The translations under genes were made by a program, and so were the position numbers. From contig JAUJMY010000003.1 of assembly GCA_030446625.1 (NCBI GenBank), positions 1-64,000 on the forward strand: 64,000 nt of DNA, in the 5' to 3' direction. The notes below the pieces were generated by a model. It saw nothing but the letters and a program-made list of their open reading frames with translations, searched no databases and was not told the origin of the DNA. Shown in pieces: positions 61,406 to 64,000 of the stretch. Source of the DNA: Gaiellaceae bacterium (lineage in GTDB: Bacteria > Actinomycetota > Thermoleophilia > Gaiellales > Gaiellaceae). Numbering within the stretch: the first letter of the stretch is position 1; each line of letters starts with the position of its first letter.

Positions 61406-62741
61406 GGCCGTGCTGGTGGTGATCGACGGGCTCACGCCGTCGATCTTCGAAGCCGCCGTGGCGGGAGGCGACGTGCCGTCGCTCCGCTACCTCGCCGAGC
61501 ACGGCAGCTACCGCCGCGCGGTCTCGACGTTCCCGTCGCTGACGCCCGTCTGCCTCTCCTCGCTCGCAACGGGTGCGCACCCGGACGTCCACCGGATCCC
61601 GCACCTCGTCTGGTACCACCGCGAGGAGGAGCGGCTCGTCGAGTACGGATCGTCGTTCGGCGCCATCCGAGCGGCGGGGCTCGGTCGGTCGCTCCGCGAC
61701 ACCGTCCTCAACATGAACCAGCAGCACCTCGGCCGTGACGCGGTGACGGTCTTCGAGGCGCTCGAGGACGCGGGGCTGACTCCGGCCGCTGTCAACTTCA
61801 CGTGCTACCGCGGACGGACGCGCCACCTTGCGGCGATTCCGGGCGTGCCGCCCGCCTACGGGCCGAAGAGGTTCTTCTTCTACAACCTCTTCGAGTCGGA
61901 CGTCACCGGCGCGCCGCTCGCGGTCAGGAACCGCGCGGCCGGGTCGATCGACGACTACGCCGCTGCCGTCGGGCGGTGGCTCGTGACGCGCGACGGCTTC
62001 GACTTCCTCGTCTTCTACCTCTCCGACTACGACTACGCCTCGCACGCGTCCGGGCCGGACGGGTCGCACGACGCGCTCGTGCGTGCGGACGCCCACATCG
62101 GCGCGCTGCTCGCGGCGGCGGGCGGCCCCGACGAGTTCCTCGAGCGCTACGCCGTCGTCGTGTGCTCCGATCACGGTCAGACCCGCGTCGAGCGGGCGAT
62201 GCGCCTGCAGCGCCCGTTCGACGGGGTTCGCTCCGTCCTCGTCACGGCCTCGAACCGCGCCGGCATGGTCTACCGGTTCGACGACTGTCCCGAGGACGTG
62301 CGCTCGCTCGCCGAGCGGCTCGACGCGGAGGCGGACGCGGAGGTTGTCCTCTTCTGCGAGGACGGCGCGGGCGTGGCGCGGCGGGAGGGCGAGGAGCTGC
62401 GCTTCGGTCCGGCCGAGGACGGCTGGAGCACGAGCGGCGACACCGCGATCCTCGACGTCCCGCACGGGCTCGAGCGCGCGTGGGCCGCGCTCCGGAACCC
62501 GAACGCCGGCGACCTCGTCGTCGCCGCGCGCGCCGGCGCGGAGTTCACGGATCTCGGCGGCTGGCACCACCTCGGCGGCGGCAGCCACGGCTCGCTCGTC
62601 GCCGGCGACTCGGAGGTCCCGATGCTGACCGTCGGTCTCGAGCTCGAGCCGCGCAGCATCACCGACGTCGCGCCCGCGGTGCTCGCGCACTTCGGAATCG
62701 AGCCTCCCGACTACGCCCGTGAGCTCGCGCATGCCGCCTGA
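61392..62741 (+). CDS. alkaline-phosphatase-superfamily phosphodiesterase (nucleotide pyrophosphatase type)
   Basis: 449 residues from TTG 61392; GTG 61359 would add 11. Metal and nucleophile sites: VVIDGLTP (Asp), STFPSLTPVCLSSLATG (Thr nucleophile), LSDYDYASH (Asp, His), VCSDHGQT (Asp-His) and GGGSHGS (His). Two-metal phosphodiesterase acting on nucleotides or phospholipids; no signal peptide. Confidence 0.87.
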   Translation: MPATKAVLVVIDGLTPSIFEAAVAGGDVPSLRYLAEHGSYRRAVSTFPSLTPVCLSSLATGAHPDVHRIPHLVWYHREEERLVEYGSSFGAIRAAGLGRSLRDTVLNMNQQHLGRDAVTVFEALEDAGLTPAAVNFTCYRGRTRHLAAIPGVPPAYGPKRFFFYNLFESDVTGAPLAVRNRAAGSIDDYAAAVGRWLVTRDGFDFLVFYLSDYDYASHASGPDGSHDALVRADAHIGALLAAAGGPDEFLERYAVVVCSDHGQTRVERAMRLQRPFDGVRSVLVTASNRAGMVYRFDDCPEDVRSLAERLDAEADAEVVLFCEDGAGVARREGEELRFGPAEDGWSTSGDTAILDVPHGLERAWAALRNPNAGDLVVAARAGAEFTDLGGWHHLGGGSHGSLVAGDSEVPMLTVGLELEPRSITDVAPAVLAHFGIEPPDYARELAHAA

Positions 62742-63378
62742 GCTCGACGTGCAGCGGCGGCGCATGGTCGAGGAGCAGCTGCGCGCGCGCGACGTCGTCG
62801 ACGAGCGCGTGCTCGCGGCGATGGAGCGCGTCCCGCGCGAGCTGTTCGTCCCGGAGCGACGGCGACGCCACGCGTTCGCGGACGCAGCGCTCTCGATCGG
62901 CGCCGGGCAGACGATCTCGCAGCCGTACATGGTCGCCCGCATCTGCGAGGCGCTCGCGCTACGCGGTCACGAGCGCGTGCTCGACGTCGGGACGGGTTCC
63001 GGCTACCAGGCCGCGGTGCTCGCGGAGCTGGCGGCGGAGGTGCACACGATCGAGCGCGTGCCGGAGCTCGCGGAGCGGGCGCGGCGGACGCTCGCGGAGG
63101 CGGCATACGAGCACGTTCGGGTGCACGTCGGCGACGGGACGCTCGGGCTCCCCGGGCACGCGCCGTTCGGCGGCATCGCGGTCGCGGCGGCGGCGCCGCG
63201 GCTGCCCGACGCGCTGTTCGAGCAGCTCGAGCCGCACGGGCGGCTCGTCGTCCCGGTCGGGCGCAGGCGCGGCCAGGAGCTCCTCGTCGCGGTGCGCAGC
63301 ACGGAGGGCCCGGCGATCGTCCGCTCCGTCCCGTGCCGCTTCGTCCCACTCGTCGGCGAGCAGGGCTTCGACGCGTGA
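62731..63378 (+). CDS. pcm: protein-L-isoaspartate O-methyltransferase
   Basis: 215 residues from ATG 62731, overlapping the previous gene by 11 nt. SIGAGQTISQPYMVARICEAL and the SAM-binding VLDVGTGSGYQAAVLAEL are diagnostic. Repairs isoaspartyl damage in aged proteins. Confidence 0.95.
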   Translation: MPPELDVQRRRMVEEQLRARDVVDERVLAAMERVPRELFVPERRRRHAFADAALSIGAGQTISQPYMVARICEALALRGHERVLDVGTGSGYQAAVLAELAAEVHTIERVPELAERARRTLAEAAYEHVRVHVGDGTLGLPGHAPFGGIAVAAAAPRLPDALFEQLEPHGRLVVPVGRRRGQELLVAVRSTEGPAIVRSVPCRFVPLVGEQGFDA

Positions 63379-63854
63379 GTTTGGACGCCCAGCGGCAGGG
63401 GACAAGCCCCAAAGTGGGGCGCCCGGGCGACGTTCTCCTCGCGCTGCCCGTGCGGCTGCACGGGATCCAGCTCGGCCACGTCGTCGACGTTGTGCTCGAC
63501 GCCGAGAGCCTGCGCGGCGTCGGGTTCGAGATCCAGTGCGGTGACGACGAGCGGCGCTTCCTGCCGTTCGCCGCCGCGCGCATCGCCGAGGACGCGATCG
63601 AGCTCGGATCCGCGCTCCTGCTGCTCGAGGGCAGCAACCTGAGCTTCTACCGCAACCGGACGCGTTCCCTGCGGTCGCTGCGCGGACGCGGGGTCGAGCG
63701 TCTCGGGCGGCCGCTCGGGACACTCCACGACGTCGTGCTTGCGGACGATGCGTCCGTCGCGGCCCTGGCGGTCGAGTCGCCCGCGGGCGTCGAGCACGTG
63801 GCGCTCGACGGGAGCGTCACGATCGCCGACCTCGGCACGGCGTCGGCGGCGTAG
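63375..63854 (+). CDS. PRC-barrel-like protein
   Basis: 159 residues from GTG 63375 (GTGA overlap with pcm). Two barrel-like repeats: LHGIQLGHVVDVVLDAESLRGVGFEI and RLGRPLGTLHDVVLADDASVAALAV. The first residues (DAQRQGTSPKVGRPG) come from a GGGGACAAGCCCC-type hairpin sequence and may be repeat-derived. PRC barrels bind RNA or photosynthetic/ribosomal partners; role unknown. Confidence 0.7.
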   Translation: MSLDAQRQGTSPKVGRPGDVLLALPVRLHGIQLGHVVDVVLDAESLRGVGFEIQCGDDERRFLPFAAARIAEDAIELGSALLLLEGSNLSFYRNRTRSLRSLRGRGVERLGRPLGTLHDVVLADDASVAALAVESPAGVEHVALDGSVTIADLGTASAA

Positions 63855-63864
63855 CGCGACGCGA

Positions 63865-64000
63865 ATGATCGAGCGCGCGCGCGCGGTACTGTCCGCTGAC
63901 TCCCGATTGGCCGCGACGCGCGCCGGGCGCGCGCTGCGGCGGCCGCACAACTGGGCCCAGCTCGCGAAGTTCTGCACGGTCGGCGCGAGCGGCTACGTCG
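63865..64000 (+). CDS. GtrA-family membrane protein, N-terminal part
   Basis: 45 residues to the window edge from ATG 63865. NWAQLAKFCTVGASGYV is the opening of GtrA/DPMS-type four-span proteins, which help flip lipid-linked sugars. The gene continues beyond the window. Confidence 0.65.
   Translation, partial: MIERARAVLSADSRLAATRAGRALRRPHNWAQLAKFCTVGASGYV

Noticed and set aside
63390-63425. GGGGACAAGCCCC-type hairpin as a terminator after pcm
   Set aside because: It lies inside an open frame coupled to pcm by a GTGA overlap; it more likely is repeat-derived coding sequence.

Overview
The window is high-GC (about 70%) actinobacterial DNA, most like the class Thermoleophilia (Gaiellales/Solirubrobacterales). 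I infer this from codon use, from many apparently leaderless genes with a TANNNT box 6-9 bases before a GTG/ATG start, from a CIRCE-controlled groESL, from a TrpR-like (YerC) gene heading a his operon, and from paa and MqnD-type genes. No phage, IS or CRISPR was seen. Several genes carry one or more frameshifts (subtilase 1, an E2 gene, hisA, an MFS gene, possibly a tetR start). This suggests a draft or metagenomic consensus with indel errors as much as true decay.

Layout. 1-2.9 kb: a gene end, a secreted protein of unknown function, and a DmpA-like peptidase divergent from fumC. 4.6-13.1 kb: four secreted subtilisin-family proteases in a row, each followed by a hairpin terminator; the first is frameshifted. 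13.2-18 kb: a duplicated lipA fragment beside the tail of a lost fifth subtilase, a secreted Asp-box (sialidase-like) protein, a lipoprotein and full-length lipA. 18-23 kb: lipB (with an in-frame repeat-derived insertion) and a 2-oxoacid dehydrogenase operon (E1alpha, E1beta, E2). 24-30.2 kb: a tightly overlapping his operon (yerC-hisG-hisD-hisCB fusion-hisH-hisF-hisIE) divergent from hisA across a 26-bp palindromic operator/promoter. 31-33 kb: CIRCE-groES-groEL. 33.4-42.4 kb: a molybdopterin oxidoreductase divergent from ygfZ, tRNA-Arg, an ornithine cyclodeaminase-family gene, an MqnD-like gene, a PaaJ-like thiolase, an aldehyde dehydrogenase and transporters.

42.5-48.9 kb is a phenylacetate/CoA-ester catabolic region. 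It has EthD, three crotonases (including PaaF- and PaaG-like) and an SnoaL-like protein on one strand, and paaABCD on the other with an unannotated 34-aa CxxC ORF between paaB and paaC. A TetR regulator sits across a palindromic operator. Directly downstream of paaD is a 73-codon Rdx/SelW-family gene with an in-frame TGA at the CxxU position and a hairpin 18 nt after it: a probable selenoprotein that conventional ORF calling misses.

49-54.8 kb: a membrane protein, a lipid kinase and a MoxR/DUF58/DUF4129-type cluster. 54.8-60 kb: a PIG-V-like mannosyltransferase and a second 2-oxoacid dehydrogenase set (E1alpha, E1beta, E2) with two CHRD-type secreted proteins. 60.6-64 kb: a cysteine-less thioredoxin-fold protein, a phosphodiesterase, pcm, a PRC-barrel protein and the start of a GtrA-family gene. 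The two dehydrogenase sets depend on lipoate, which fits with lipA/lipB lying next to the first.
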